A DNA stretch of 57,693 bases from DATFLS01 sp964413425. GTDB lineage: Bacteria; Fidelibacterota; JAANXI01. The stretch spans positions 1 through 57,693 of the forward strand of contig CAYPST010000016.1 of the NCBI GenBank assembly GCA_964413425.1, given 5' to 3'. Positions 27,889 to 37,418 of this stretch are shown here, piece by piece. The notes beneath the pieces were generated by a model. That model searched no databases. It was not told the DNA's origin and saw nothing but the letters and a program-made list of their open reading frames with translations. Position 1 is the stretch's first letter. Each line of letters starts with the position of its first letter. The position numbers and the translations under genes are program-made.

Positions 27889-30303
27889 TCACTGACTTGC
27901 TCTGCCAAGAGGTAACCGCATCTGAATCACCAGAGAAGGCAACGTTTTCAGACCGGTTTTTCTTCCCTGTCTGGCTTTGAATCGATATTCCAGAATACCG
28001 CCCACGCCGACGGCCATTTCCATTTTGCCGGCAATGTTGAAATTCAGCAGGCCGGCAAGTCCCAGTGAGGCGTACTGGGAATTTGCCAGTCGATCCAGTT
28101 CAGAGGTGTACAGACTGATACCGAAGGAAAGAAAATGAAATGAACGGTAATCAGATGCTTGTCTGTGGTACCACAGCATATTCACCCCGACATTGAACAG
28201 GGAGGCCCGCACCGAGTCACCTTCAAATACGTATACGCTCTGCTGAACCGGCGTGACAATATCCACCCGGTTTTTCCAGGCATGGGAACCGGCAAACACG
28301 AACTCCTGTTCCCAGGTATATTCTGTGTTCCTGATGTCCTGTTCTTCTGCGGAAGGTGTGGGTGAATAACTCTGGAAATCCTGTTCCGCTTTGATATAGA
28401 CGGCATCCCAGGGATGGATATCTTCATAGCCCGCCCGGTTTTGCCGGGGAAACTGGATGGTCAGCCTCGGTTTGTCAGACCGGATAGTCCCGGAAAAAGA
28501 ATTCCCTTTCTGCTCGCCGGTATCATCGTACAGAGTAGCTTCCACATGCAGCGTTTGTTTCCCGTAGCCATATCCAGCGGCATTCAGACGGAGAGTAAGC
28601 GAATTACGATCCGCCACATAAGGCACCTTTGTCTGGTAGGAATCTTTGTTGTGCAGGGGATACGGAGAATTATCGAGACTTTCCACCAGCAAAAACTCCT
28701 GGGCTTCATGCTTGCCCACCGGCCGGTTAAATTCATTGAAGGTCACCCGTCCGATAAGACGGTTGATTGGTTTGTAAATTATCGGATATTCGAAGTTCGG
28801 CTCGATATCCTCTGATATTTGAACGTCGAACACGAACCGCTCTGAGTTCCCTTTGGTCGGTTTTTTGGTGGGAGTGCCTGCGATCGTTCCCTTCCCGTTA
28901 AAAAACTCGATGGCTTCGGTGGGAAAAGAATTCCCGGACAAATCCTGAATATCGACGGTCAGCGTATAAATCTGTTCTGTGCGAGTGGCGTAGGGTTGGT
29001 CTCCGAACATTTCCCGCAGTTCCTGATCCTGATGCTGCCAATTCATCCCGGTGATGGCTGGGATTTTCCGCACTCCGACATAGGCAACATACTTGTCTTC
29101 TCCCTCTTCCAGCCGCCAGTTCCCCTGGTGTGTGACCGTTAGTTTCACCGGATTATCGAAGACCAGGGCGTGTTTATCCTCTTCATACGTCACCCGATGC
29201 GCTTCATTATTCGGGCTTCGCAGGGTATAGCCGGTATTTTCGGTCAAATCGGTTATGTTCGGGATACTCTCTGATGCAATCGAGAGCTCACTGAGATAAT
29301 CCCCCACGTATTTCCGGACCGGATTGAACCGGATATCCTTATCCTCCACCACGACGACGTCGCTTAACCGTCCCAGACGAAAAGGGTGCGCATCGATATT
29401 TTTGGTGGTGACAAACAGATCGAAATTGGCCTGACTTCTCTCCAGAATCACCATCCGGACGGCGAGCCCTTCCATCTGGGAAGGCGTTCCCGGCTCGATA
29501 CTGATGAGGGCATTCTCCACCCGTTCCCTGCCCTGTGAATCTGTGGCAAGATAAATATCTTCCACATTCTGCGGGGCGTGCATGGGAATGATGATCCGTC
29601 TGGCAACGCCTGTGTAAATGATCGGACGCTCCCGGCGTGCAATGGGTCGTAAGCGTGGCCTGGCTTCAGAATACAGATTGAATTCCACGGTGTCGGCCGC
29701 CCCGCCGTAATTTTCGATTCGAAGCGTTTTCATCCCCGGTTGTGCCCCCGGACTAATCGCCAGATCAAACAGGATGGTGCTCGTATCCGCCTGAATATGC
29801 TCCGCATTCAGATAGGGATCCGAGAACTGCAATTCCGGCTCGTCTCCCAGAAAGAAGTGGTGACCGATGGCCCTGACTGCCACCGCACCGGGTTCATGTT
29901 CCCAGCGGATAAAGTTCGCCTCCTGTAACCAATGATCCTGGCGCATCACGCTCACCAGCTCCGGCTTCGGGGCCCGGACTTCCCGCTGCACAGGGCTGGC
30001 AATCTGCTGCGAGGTGTCTGCCTTCGACACCATCCGGACTTCCAGCGACCCGAGAAATTCCTTGACCAGCGGAATATCGAGTGTGATATGAACCAAACGG
30101 CTGTCATCTCCCGGGGACAGAGAAAAAGGAATCGAGTCCGAAGGAACTAACTCTCCCCGGCTGTAGAGTAACAGGGTATCCTCCTCAGCAGTATACTCTC
30201 TGATTAACCGCATATCAAACTCGTTCCGTCCGAGAATAAACTCCTGGGCTTCAAGCGGCCTCAGGATCAATCCCAGGAGAATTACGCACACCAATTTCCT
30301 CAT
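27889..30303 (-). CDS. Large secreted protein, beta-rich, with C-terminal barrel-like end
   Basis: 804 aa from the ATG at 30303. The start there gives a clean signal peptide (MRKLVCVILLGLILRPLEAQ) and has AAAAGG close upstream; the 28 codons before it are charged and signal-free. The mature protein is rich in short strands with repeated immunoglobulin-like text (PGMKTLRIENYGGAADTVEFNLYS, GKQTLHVEATLYDDTGEQKG). The last 150 residues alternate hydrophobic and polar (FHFLSFGISLYTSEL, MAVGVGGILEYRF, PSLVIQMRLPLG), ending like a small outer-membrane barrel. No enzyme motif found. Likely an envelope-anchored binding or assembly protein. Monocistronic to judge from gaps on both sides. Confidence 0.6.
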   Translation of the reverse strand: MRKLVCVILLGLILRPLEAQEFILGRNEFDMRLIREYTAEEDTLLLYSRGELVPSDSIPFSLSPGDDSRLVHITLDIPLVKEFLGSLEVRMVSKADTSQQIASPVQREVRAPKPELVSVMRQDHWLQEANFIRWEHEPGAVAVRAIGHHFFLGDEPELQFSDPYLNAEHIQADTSTILFDLAISPGAQPGMKTLRIENYGGAADTVEFNLYSEARPRLRPIARRERPIIYTGVARRIIIPMHAPQNVEDIYLATDSQGRERVENALISIEPGTPSQMEGLAVRMVILERSQANFDLFVTTKNIDAHPFRLGRLSDVVVVEDKDIRFNPVRKYVGDYLSELSIASESIPNITDLTENTGYTLRSPNNEAHRVTYEEDKHALVFDNPVKLTVTHQGNWRLEEGEDKYVAYVGVRKIPAITGMNWQHQDQELREMFGDQPYATRTEQIYTLTVDIQDLSGNSFPTEAIEFFNGKGTIAGTPTKKPTKGNSERFVFDVQISEDIEPNFEYPIIYKPINRLIGRVTFNEFNRPVGKHEAQEFLLVESLDNSPYPLHNKDSYQTKVPYVADRNSLTLRLNAAGYGYGKQTLHVEATLYDDTGEQKGNSFSGTIRSDKPRLTIQFPRQNRAGYEDIHPWDAVYIKAEQDFQSYSPTPSAEEQDIRNTEYTWEQEFVFAGSHAWKNRVDIVTPVQQSVYVFEGDSVRASLFNVGVNMLWYHRQASDYRSFHFLSFGISLYTSELDRLANSQYASLGLAGLLNFNIAGKMEMAVGVGGILEYRFKARQGRKTGLKTLPSLVIQMRLPLGRASQ

Positions 30304-30663
30304 AACTGACCTTTTCCTGTCTGATTTGCTTCCGGCTGTTCTGCTAAACTCAGTGATTCTTACGATGTTTCCAATGATATATATCACGTGCTCAATTTAT
30401 CCCGCCATCCAGAAGACCACGTTTGTCAAAGCGTGGATGAATGGTCTTCTGGGCGGGATTCCGCCCAGACTCCGCCTGTGTGCGGAGTCAAAGGAGGAAC
30501 CCCGGCTGTTAAGCCGGGGGGCTCCATTTCAGGTCGGAAATCTCAGTACCGATTTTTGCGCTCCTGTCCTGCTGAGCGTGCCATAAAATGAAGAGATGCT
30601 GTTCGAATCCGGTTCGCCCGTCGTGCAGTACCGAAGAATGCCCGTGAGATTCAGGCGAGCATC
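30304..30663. other. Intergenic region with dense hairpins
   Basis: No gene is credible here; a plus-strand open frame at 30326-30586 only reads through the hairpins. The structured part is described separately. Confidence 0.5.
30399..30525. other. Cluster of nested and consecutive hairpins
   Basis: Three perfect hairpins in a row: TCTGGGCGG/CCGCCCAGA at 30448-30469 (loop GATT), CTCCGC/GCGGAG at 30470-30487, and CCCCGGCT/AGCCGGGG at 30500-30519 (loop GTTA), the last closed by an outer GGAG/CTCC pair. A larger stem pairs CAGAAGACCA with TGGTCTTCTG around an inner CCACG/CGTGG hairpin (30409-30451) and extends as CCCGCC/GGCGGG. Its right arm overlaps the left arm of the first small hairpin, so the two folds exclude each other. 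It could be a terminator, a structured RNA or a REP-like element. Confidence 0.6.
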
Positions 30664-31287
30664 TCAGGCACCGATCAGCGCCTCCCGGATCGCGCGACAA
30701 AATGCCGGCAGATCCTGCGGGACCCGAGAGGTAATAAGATTGCCATCCACCACCACTTCCTGATCCACATAATTGGCATCGGCTTCCATCAATTCCTCAC
30801 TCATCCCGCTGTAACAGGTGGCCTGTTTTCCTTCCAGCACCCCGGCAGTTACCAGAACCTGCGGACCGTGGCAAATTGCCGCCACCGGCTTGCCGGTCCT
30901 GAAGAAGTCCCGGGCAAACTCCACCACCGCCTCGTGTTGACGAAGCGCTTCCGGTGCGTGTCCTCCGGGAAGAATCAACGCGTCAAACTGGTCCACGGAA
31001 ACCTCCTCCACGGTGTTTTCAACCATAATGGTCAGGTCGGAATTATAGGCGGTGACTTCCCCGGGATCGGTCCCAATCACCGTGACCTGTGCACCATAAC
31101 TCACCAGATATCCAATCGGGACTGCGGCTTCCAGATCCTGCATCCCCTCCCCTGTCAACACGGCAACATGTTTCCCAGCGAGCGGCAGCGCAATGGCTTC
31201 ACCCGTTATGTCTTGCTCCTGTTCCGCACAACCGCCCAGGACGACCATGGCAATCAATCCACTGATGACAAAGTATTTGAGGTTCAT
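30664..31287 (-). CDS. DJ-1/PfpI-family lipoprotein
   Basis: 207 aa. Lipobox VLGGC puts the lipidated cysteine at residue 20. The mature part is a DJ-1/PfpI (class I glutamine-amidotransferase-like) domain: HVAVLTGEGMQDLEAAVPIGYL, DALILPGGHAPEALRQ, and the nucleophile elbow AAICHGPQVL with Cys139 and His140; Glu53 is in the expected place. Family members act as proteases, glyoxalases/deglycases or stress chaperones. Most are cytoplasmic, so a lipid-anchored, probably periplasmic copy is unusual. SD sequence is not strong (AAGGAAGG about 8 bases upstream). No operon partner within 160 bp. Confidence 0.88.
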   Translation of the reverse strand: MNLKYFVISGLIAMVVLGGCAEQEQDITGEAIALPLAGKHVAVLTGEGMQDLEAAVPIGYLVSYGAQVTVIGTDPGEVTAYNSDLTIMVENTVEEVSVDQFDALILPGGHAPEALRQHEAVVEFARDFFRTGKPVAAICHGPQVLVTAGVLEGKQATCYSGMSEELMEADANYVDQEVVVDGNLITSRVPQDLPAFCRAIREALIGA

Positions 31288-31450
31288 TGGTCACACCTTC
31301 CTTCCGTAAAAATATTCAGTTAGAATTATGACGATGACTCCTGCTCAGAAGTCTGCTCGGGCAAGGAGCAGAGTGGTAGCCCACTCCTTGCTCTTGTTCG
31401 TATCAGTAATTTATGTCTTCTTTGCTGCGACAACAATCCTTTTAAGAAAC

Positions 31451-31633
31451 TTACACATATCGTGGCAGATCTTTTGTGAATTCAAAATACTCTTGTACAC
31501 CCATCTCTTTCATCTGCGTATTCATCCGGTCATTAATTTCTTTGATCATACTCGCGGCTTCTTCCCGGACCATCCAGTCATCACTGTCGGCCCTGGCTTG
31601 AATCCTTTGCAGAAGCGCATGATCTATCGCCAT
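31451..31633 (-). CDS. Small HEAT-like protein
   Basis: 60 aa, fully helical: ADSDDWMVREEAASMIKEIND resembles one HEAT repeat as found at the start of DNA-alkylation-repair-like proteins. GGAGGAG stands 10 bases before the ATG, which supports translation. It could be a stand-alone small protein or the start of a larger gene that has been cut. Located between the DJ-1 lipoprotein and the serine-hydrolase remnant, same strand. Confidence 0.5.
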   Translation of the reverse strand: MAIDHALLQRIQARADSDDWMVREEAASMIKEINDRMNTQMKEMGVQEYFEFTKDLPRYV

Positions 31634-31705
31634 TAAAAGGACGCTCCTCCGGGGGAATACACCCGGAAGAAAAAATAGTCATATATTCAGGTTATTCGGG
31701 TGGTG

Positions 31706-33810
31706 TTACTTCACAGCCCTTCCCACGTTCTGCAGAAAAGTGCTGTAGATATCATCGGTAATTTCACACTCATTCTGATCGAGCCCCAACCGGACAATAA
31801 CCATGTTCCATTCCGGGAGAACGAACATATCGTTGTTATTGTATCCGCTGGCTGCATAGCTCCCCGCCGGGGCGTCCGGCCACTTCCGGATGCTCTCATC
31901 CCGGCCATTCACCCACCAGTTATACCCGTATACTCCCGGCCCCTCTATATTACCCTGCGGATCGGCCAGGGGCAGCGATGCCGGAACCTGTACCGTGGTC
32001 GCCGCATCAACCCAGTCGGCACTGAGTAATTGTGTATCCCCCCATGTTCCCCGGTTCAGAAACAGATGACCGAACCGGGCCAGTTCCCTGGCTGAAATAT
32101 GTATGCCTTTTCCTTTATTCCCTGCTCCCCCGTTTATTCTTAATTCTCCCGGTTCAAAACTCCCCCACTCCCACTGTTCCCGGTTCATTCCAATGGGATC
32201 GGCAATTCGTCTCCTGAACAGCTCTTCGAGCGGTTCACCCGCTGCCCGGGTCAGCACATGCGCAAACTGATTGAGGCGGAATCCCAGTAGGCGAACTTTG
32301 ACCCGGGAGGAGTGAATAACGGATTCGGGGAAGGAATGAAAGGCGTTTCACTCTGACCGTGGGAAACACCCGGTTCATCACCTTCTGCGGTATATCCCGA
32401 GGTCATCGTTGCGAAATGGCGCAAGGTCACATCAGGATAATGCCTGGATAATTCGGGGACATAGTTGGAGGCCCCTGCATCAAGGGTCACTTTTCCATCG
32501 TCAATAAGCAGTCCCAGCACCGTACTGGTGAATGATTTCGTCACAGACCAGACATTATGCATCCTGTCGATATCCGGGCCTTCCCGGATCAGATAACCGT
32601 TGCGGATAATCACCAATTCATTGACACCGTCAGAGCCGGAATGCTGCTCCAGATATGCCACAGCCTCATCTAACCTCCGAGAATCCACCCCCTGTGATTC
32701 GGGAGCGGCCTTTTCCCATTCATCCCCGGGAAAAGTCATCACAGGGTGATCCGCCGATCCGTCCGTGGATGTGAGGTGTGTCAGCATGTGGTACACAACA
32801 GGATCATCAACCGTGCCCTCAAACTCGAAAGGCGCATACTGATTCTTCGCGCTGTGCATAAACCCCCATCCGGCCCCTGATTTCACCGATAAACGAGCTG
32901 CTTCCGCCCCGTCCGGCCCGGTTTTATCATCCTCGTTACAGACCACGGGTTTCCCGTAGATGCCGGCCTGCTGAATTCGCTCCGGAATATCAGATAACGC
33001 GGTATTATTAAAATGTATCAGGATGAAGTCGGCGGCCCGGGCAATGGGCTCGGCAATTGTTCCGTTCCCCATGCCGCTGGTGCTGACCGGCAAATCCGGC
33101 ACTGCGGCTTTTGCATGCCGGATCAGTTCCACCTGACCGTCCACACTGCTGAGCCATTCCCCGTCCTCCCAGTTCCGGAAACCTCCGTGGGCATATTCAT
33201 TGGATATCTCCAGCACCACATTGGTGAACTGCTGGTCCGCAATCCAGTGAGCCACGTTGCTCACCGCATTCCTGACGGCTTGCTTCCCCTTCAGGGCGCG
33301 CCGGTGCGAGTGCTGGCGCTGATAGAAACAGGTGAGAATGATCACGGCTCCCCGGGTGTCCGCGGCCCGGATGATCCGGGTAATACGACGCAGGTACGGT
33401 TCTCTGAGATTTCCGTCATCGGTGAATGCAGAATTCACCGCCCCTTCGTATCCCGGAAATCCTCCCTGTAGACTGATGGTGAATCCGTTGACCCCGCCGG
33501 CCACATACTCCAGAATGCGCCTGATAAACCGGTCGGTGTTCTCATCAGGATCAAACTCCGGTACAATATCCAGAATCTTCCGGCTCTCATCCTCGAAAGC
33601 GGTGTTCACCATGCGCACATTCATCAGGAGCCCTTCTGCGGGACTCCCTTTATTCATCAGCTCCCCGTTGATATACCAGGAAGCCCCTTCAATGGTGACT
33701 TTCGTCTGCCCGCCGGGCGGCTGACAGCCAATGAGGAAGACTATCCCCAGCGAAAAAAAGAAGGATAACCATTTCATTTTGGCGAGGGTAAGATACGGTT
33801 CCATAAGCAT
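31706..33810 (-). pseudogene. Glycoside-hydrolase-like domain fused to serine beta-lactamase-like domain, frameshifted
   Basis: Two adjoining frames make one protein of about 700 aa. The first starts at 33810 (AAGGA a few bases upstream) and has a lipobox FLIGC. A TIM-barrel part with clan-A glycoside-hydrolase features follows: the acid/base pair NE in VVLEISNEYAHGG and a second Glu in PVVCNEDDKTG. Then comes a beta-lactamase/EstB-type serine hydrolase with the SxxK motif SVTK in VWSVTKSFTSTVLGLL. At about 32272-32275 the text breaks after YWDSA; the correct continuation (NQFAHVLTRAAGEPLEELF) lies in the next frame, as if one base were missing, and runs to 31706. Because the join is so clean, either a recent mutation or an assembly error is possible. 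If the base is restored the enzyme would be whole. Confidence 0.8.
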
Positions 33811-34055
33811 GATTTCCTTTTCTTCACTGTTATTGCGTCTGGTTAGAAAACCCTCCAAAGGAGCGCCTCTGATCCAAAGGTTGCAAAAAGCATACGATAG
33901 AAATAACACCGAAATACACCCAACGACAGGGTGAGTGTGAAACGAAAACCGGGTAAGCAGTTTTACCTGCTGCTATTCCAATATGAGAGGCCTTCGGTCT
34001 GCTGTATACACATGCTCAACAAATACGGGAGGCATGTATAAGTCATGGAACGAAA

Positions 34056-34607
34056 TCAGCGGCGAAACAGATCATCAAGGGAAATCCGGACATCAAACAC
34101 CTGCGAGGTAACGACCTCGCTCCGGCCGAACGTTCCCTGCAACCGGAGGGTTTCCTCCCGGAGCACATAGTGTGCCACGGATTCGGTGTCCGGATCAACA
34201 ATCAAATATTCCCTGACGCCGAACCGCTCATAGAGTGTCTTTTTTGCGCCCCGGTCGAGGACGGCCGTTGCTTCGGAGAGCACCTCCACCACCACATCCG
34301 GGGCCTCCACGATGTTTGCTCTGGTGATGATCCGGGACCGTTCCTTTGAGATGACGCAGAGATCCGGCTGCACGACATTGGTCATGGACAGGACAACATC
34401 TGTAGGCGCCATGAAAACGCGGCCCAGCCCGTTGTCCTGAATTGCTTGCCTGAGAGCAACATAGAGATTGCCTACAATAGCCTGATGGTCCGTACCCGGG
34501 GCCGGTGTCATGTATAATTCTCCTTCGATGATTTCATAACGTTTGTCATCATCCGGAAGCCGGCGGTAATCGTCATACGTGACCAGCTGATTGGTTTTCA
34601 CGCTCAT
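34056..34607 (-). CDS. Uma2-family (DUF820) PD-(D/E)XK nuclease-like protein
   Basis: 183 aa from the ATG at 34607, chosen since GAGGAT lies just upstream; a longer frame adds 25 residues without family similarity. Marks of the fold: DDKRYEIIEGELYMTPAP, VVQPDLCVISKER, APDVVVEVLSEAT and KKTLYERFGVREYLIVDPD, giving the E...D...ExL...K set. These proteins are abundant in some phyla, often in many copies, and their cellular job is unknown. No partner gene is close. Confidence 0.85.
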   Translation of the reverse strand: MSVKTNQLVTYDDYRRLPDDDKRYEIIEGELYMTPAPGTDHQAIVGNLYVALRQAIQDNGLGRVFMAPTDVVLSMTNVVQPDLCVISKERSRIITRANIVEAPDVVVEVLSEATAVLDRGAKKTLYERFGVREYLIVDPDTESVAHYVLREETLRLQGTFGRSEVVTSQVFDVRISLDDLFRR

Positions 34608-34917
34608 ACAATTATCCTCGGTGTTCGTAGAATATCCCACCATTGGTTTTTCTAATATAGCAGTTGAAGCACCGGAACGCAACGAAGAGGTGGGTGGCTT
34701 CGGGAAGACCGCTCAGTGGAAAGAAGCGCATCCGCACTTCTGCTGCCTGGAAAGAGCTCTCCCCGATCTTCGTCAGACCGGATCGTTTCGGATCATCCTC
34801 TCCTGTCCTGAACAGGCAAGGAACGGGATGCTCACCCCGCTTTCCGCCCGGAACAGGCGCCTGAGCAGATTCCATCGCCAGAATTTTCCGGAATAATCAC
34901 TTCCGGAGTTCGACCAT
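34608..34917. other. Short gene-free spacer
   Basis: No gene or clear element seen beyond a minor inverted repeat near 34800 (CCTGT/ACAGG). Confidence 0.4.
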
Positions 34918-36396
34918 TCATCGAGTCCCTTTTGAAATGGCCGGCTCATACGGGGCAAACGGATATTCCTGCGGCAGGACGGTCACGCCGGTGGTCAGTT
35001 TGAGCGGAAGCACATAATTACTATAGGTGAATTCAACGAAATAGGCTTTCCATCCCTGATCCGGTGCCGTCAGGGGAATGCGATACGTTCCCGTCTGGTT
35101 AATCGTCAGGGTGCTGTCCCTCCATCCTTTTCCGATCTCACTGATTCTGAAGTCACGTGCTTCCTCATTCACCGCAGACCACAGTTTCACCTCCCGGGGA
35201 GGTTGTGCAGGATCAGTTTCAACAGAGATACCGGAGTGATCCATTTCCCAGTGGTACTCAGGGAGATCTTCTTTATCAAGCACCGCATCATAAAAGGCGA
35301 TCATGCTTTCCATAGCATCGGTGTCATCCAGCGAATGGCCGGTACTGGGAACATACCGCAGGTATTTCTCCCCTAACAGGTCAGCCCAGTAAAACTGCCA
35401 GCTGTCCGGCAGAAAAAATTGATCGCCGGTGGCATTGATGAGGAATTTGGGCATATCATACCGGCTGATATAGGCATACGGTTCCGTGATGTCCAACAAT
35501 CGATCAAGTTCGCCGGAGCCCATCCATTCCATAATACCCTGATTCACATAGTCCTCGATTGCCGGCGCCCAGAAGCCGTAATTCCGCCAGTGATGCTGGA
35601 ATGAAGGGGTCAGATTCAGCAGATCGATCACGATTGGTACGATCGCCACCACCCGGTCATCAACCGCGGCTGTCGTCCAGGTCGTCCATCCCCGTTTGGA
35701 ACCGCCTGCCACGACAAATCCCGCAATCTCTCTGCCTCGCTGCCCTGAAATAAATGCTGTGACAGCATCCATGGCTTTCACCACTGCATTGGTCATGGGC
35801 AGTCGTGCCAGCCAGACGGCATCTTCATCCCCGGCGCCCCTTTCCAGGAATTCCCGCCAGCCAAAGGCAATCAATGCATCTTCATACCTTACCTCGGTAG
35901 TATCCCCTGCAAAGGTCACGGGCTGGTTCGGGATATTGTGAACCCCGATGGCAATAGAATTGGTGATCCTTGCTGTCCGGAGCAAGATGGAATTGGGGTT
36001 TTCCGGCAATTCATCATTTCTCGACCCGCCCCCTATCCAGAGGAAGGTCGTATCGTGGTCCACAGTCTCCGGCACCACAAGGCTCACCCAGTGCCACCAG
36101 GTCGGATCCTCCACCAGTTCGGAGTTGAGCCATTGCTGGGAGATCATTTTCAGCACATAATACGTGTAGCCTTCTGCCTTTGATTGATGCATAACCTGGT
36201 AACTGAACTGTGCATTGGTGGTATCAACGTATATATCGAGGGGAGTTTTCCGTTGATCCCGGGCGGTATCTTCCGTTCTGCGCGGCTCGCATTGTGTGAA
36301 TACGAATGCAGAGAACAAGGCAGCCGCAAGGAGAAAGAGCATTGCACGCAAACGGACCCGGCGAATATTCGTGCCAGGCGGGTGAAAGTTTTTCAT
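34918..36396 (-). CDS. PhoPQ-activated pathogenicity-related (PqaA-like) alpha/beta hydrolase
   Basis: 492 aa. A lipoprotein-type signal (AMLFLLAAALFSAFVFTQC) precedes a domain of the PhoPQ-related family: TTFLWIGGGSRNDELPENPNS, NQPVTFAGDTTEVRYEDALIAFGW, then the nucleophile elbow VVAGGSKRGWTTW and WAPAIEDYVNQGIMEWM, and KFLINATGDQFFLPDSWQFYW with the acid, then STGHSLDD with the likely catalytic His. An esterase or peptidase role is inferred from the fold; substrates in the family are unknown. AGGAGG 8 bases before the ATG fixes the start. It stands alone on the minus strand. Confidence 0.9.
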   Translation of the reverse strand: MKNFHPPGTNIRRVRLRAMLFLLAAALFSAFVFTQCEPRRTEDTARDQRKTPLDIYVDTTNAQFSYQVMHQSKAEGYTYYVLKMISQQWLNSELVEDPTWWHWVSLVVPETVDHDTTFLWIGGGSRNDELPENPNSILLRTARITNSIAIGVHNIPNQPVTFAGDTTEVRYEDALIAFGWREFLERGAGDEDAVWLARLPMTNAVVKAMDAVTAFISGQRGREIAGFVVAGGSKRGWTTWTTAAVDDRVVAIVPIVIDLLNLTPSFQHHWRNYGFWAPAIEDYVNQGIMEWMGSGELDRLLDITEPYAYISRYDMPKFLINATGDQFFLPDSWQFYWADLLGEKYLRYVPSTGHSLDDTDAMESMIAFYDAVLDKEDLPEYHWEMDHSGISVETDPAQPPREVKLWSAVNEEARDFRISEIGKGWRDSTLTINQTGTYRIPLTAPDQGWKAYFVEFTYSNYVLPLKLTTGVTVLPQEYPFAPYEPAISKGTR

Positions 36397-36658
36397 ACTC
36401 GTGGCCTCCTGGTTTTAACTGGGAGTGTATCAGTAACTATGGTTATCACGAAGGGCATACGATTTATAAGTGCTCGCAAATGCTCTAAAAATAGCACATT
36501 CTTTTTGAATTTATGAACATGACTATTAAATCTGACCAGGAATATCTTTCGTGTAATTCGTGGTTTCTATAATGTGTTCATCCCCATATTCTGAAAAGAA
36601 TGCGGAATAGTTATTTCACTCTTACAAAACACAGGGCAATTCCTCTCCAAACCACGCA

Positions 36659-37021
36659 TTACAACGTAACCACCTTATCCGCCTTCCACTGGGCTGTGAT
36701 GATGTCCGTCATGCCTCCCACGATGCCGACTTGTACATGATCTGTGAGGCCAAAATACCGGAGACAGGTCTGGCATACCAATAAGTAGACGCCTTGTGAT
36801 TCCATCCGCTGCAAGAGCGCTAACACTGGCGAATCTTCCACCACTAACTTGACCCCTTCGGTGTAAAAGCATATCGCATCAGGAAAGAGATTATTTTCCT
36901 CCAGCAGACTCAGGTATGTATGAAGGAGCATGCGTTGCAGTTCGACATCTCCGTGTCCCATGCCTTCTCTGGTCAGCAGCAGTACGAGTGACGGGGCCTG
37001 CGTGTGTTCATGGCCAGTCAT
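36659..37021 (-). CDS. YedF/DsrE-like sulfur-relay family protein
   Basis: 120 aa. Resembles the C-terminal DsrE-like domain of the selenium-metabolism protein YedF: LQRMLLHTYLSLLEENN, FPDAICFYTEGVKLVVEDSPVLALLQRMESQGV, VCQTCLRYFGLTDHVQVGIVGGMTDI. The CxxC pair (CQTC) is where YedF-type proteins place their cysteines. The TusA-like N-terminal domain of YedF is missing, so it is a stand-alone DsrE-like protein. GGAGG close upstream supports the start. Sulfur or selenium handling is an inference from the family. It borders the CRISPR trailer and is probably unrelated to it. Confidence 0.7.
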   Translation of the reverse strand: MTGHEHTQAPSLVLLLTREGMGHGDVELQRMLLHTYLSLLEENNLFPDAICFYTEGVKLVVEDSPVLALLQRMESQGVYLLVCQTCLRYFGLTDHVQVGIVGGMTDIITAQWKADKVVTL

Positions 37022-37096
37022 TTTTTCCCTCCGTGAATGATACGAATCCCGTATTTGTGGATCTCGTTACAATTTGTTCCATCGGTCAATCCAACC

Positions 37097-37418
37097 TAAG
37101 TTAGATATGAATCAGGGAAATGCAAGGATCCGGATTTTGGGCGAGTTACACCCCTCTCATGTTTTGTGGTCTTTGCAACTCAGTACCAGGCTGGTGCTGG
37201 CTTCAACCCGCCACTGCTACCCCCGCTGCAAGTCCGGCGCAGCCGGGTTGAAGCGGGAGAACCCCCTCCGTGTCTCGTCTCTGCGGCTTCAACCCACCTG
37301 CGGCGGTCTTAAAGCCGCGAATGTTTAGTCGACGACGCCCGGTCCGCATCCGGCCACCGAGAGACCACCAGCCCTGACCAAAACCGCCGAACCATCGGAG
37401 AGGCAAGTCGCGATGCGT
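37097..37418 (-). repeat. Array-1 trailer, homologous to the array-2 trailer
   Basis: About 320 bp at the leader-distal end of array 1 that aligns along its length with 43096-43417 (roughly 85 percent by eye). Shared blocks include GCAGCCGGGTTGAAGCGGG, CTCCGTGTCTCGTCTCT and CGGTCCGCATCCGGCCA. Inverted repeats occur inside, for example GCGGC/GCCGC around CTTAAA. Transcription of the array would run into it. Confidence 0.85.

Noticed and set aside
30326..30586. Plus-strand frame of 86 codons over the hairpin cluster
   Set aside because: The frame only reads through inverted repeats; the DNA-level structure explains the sequence better.
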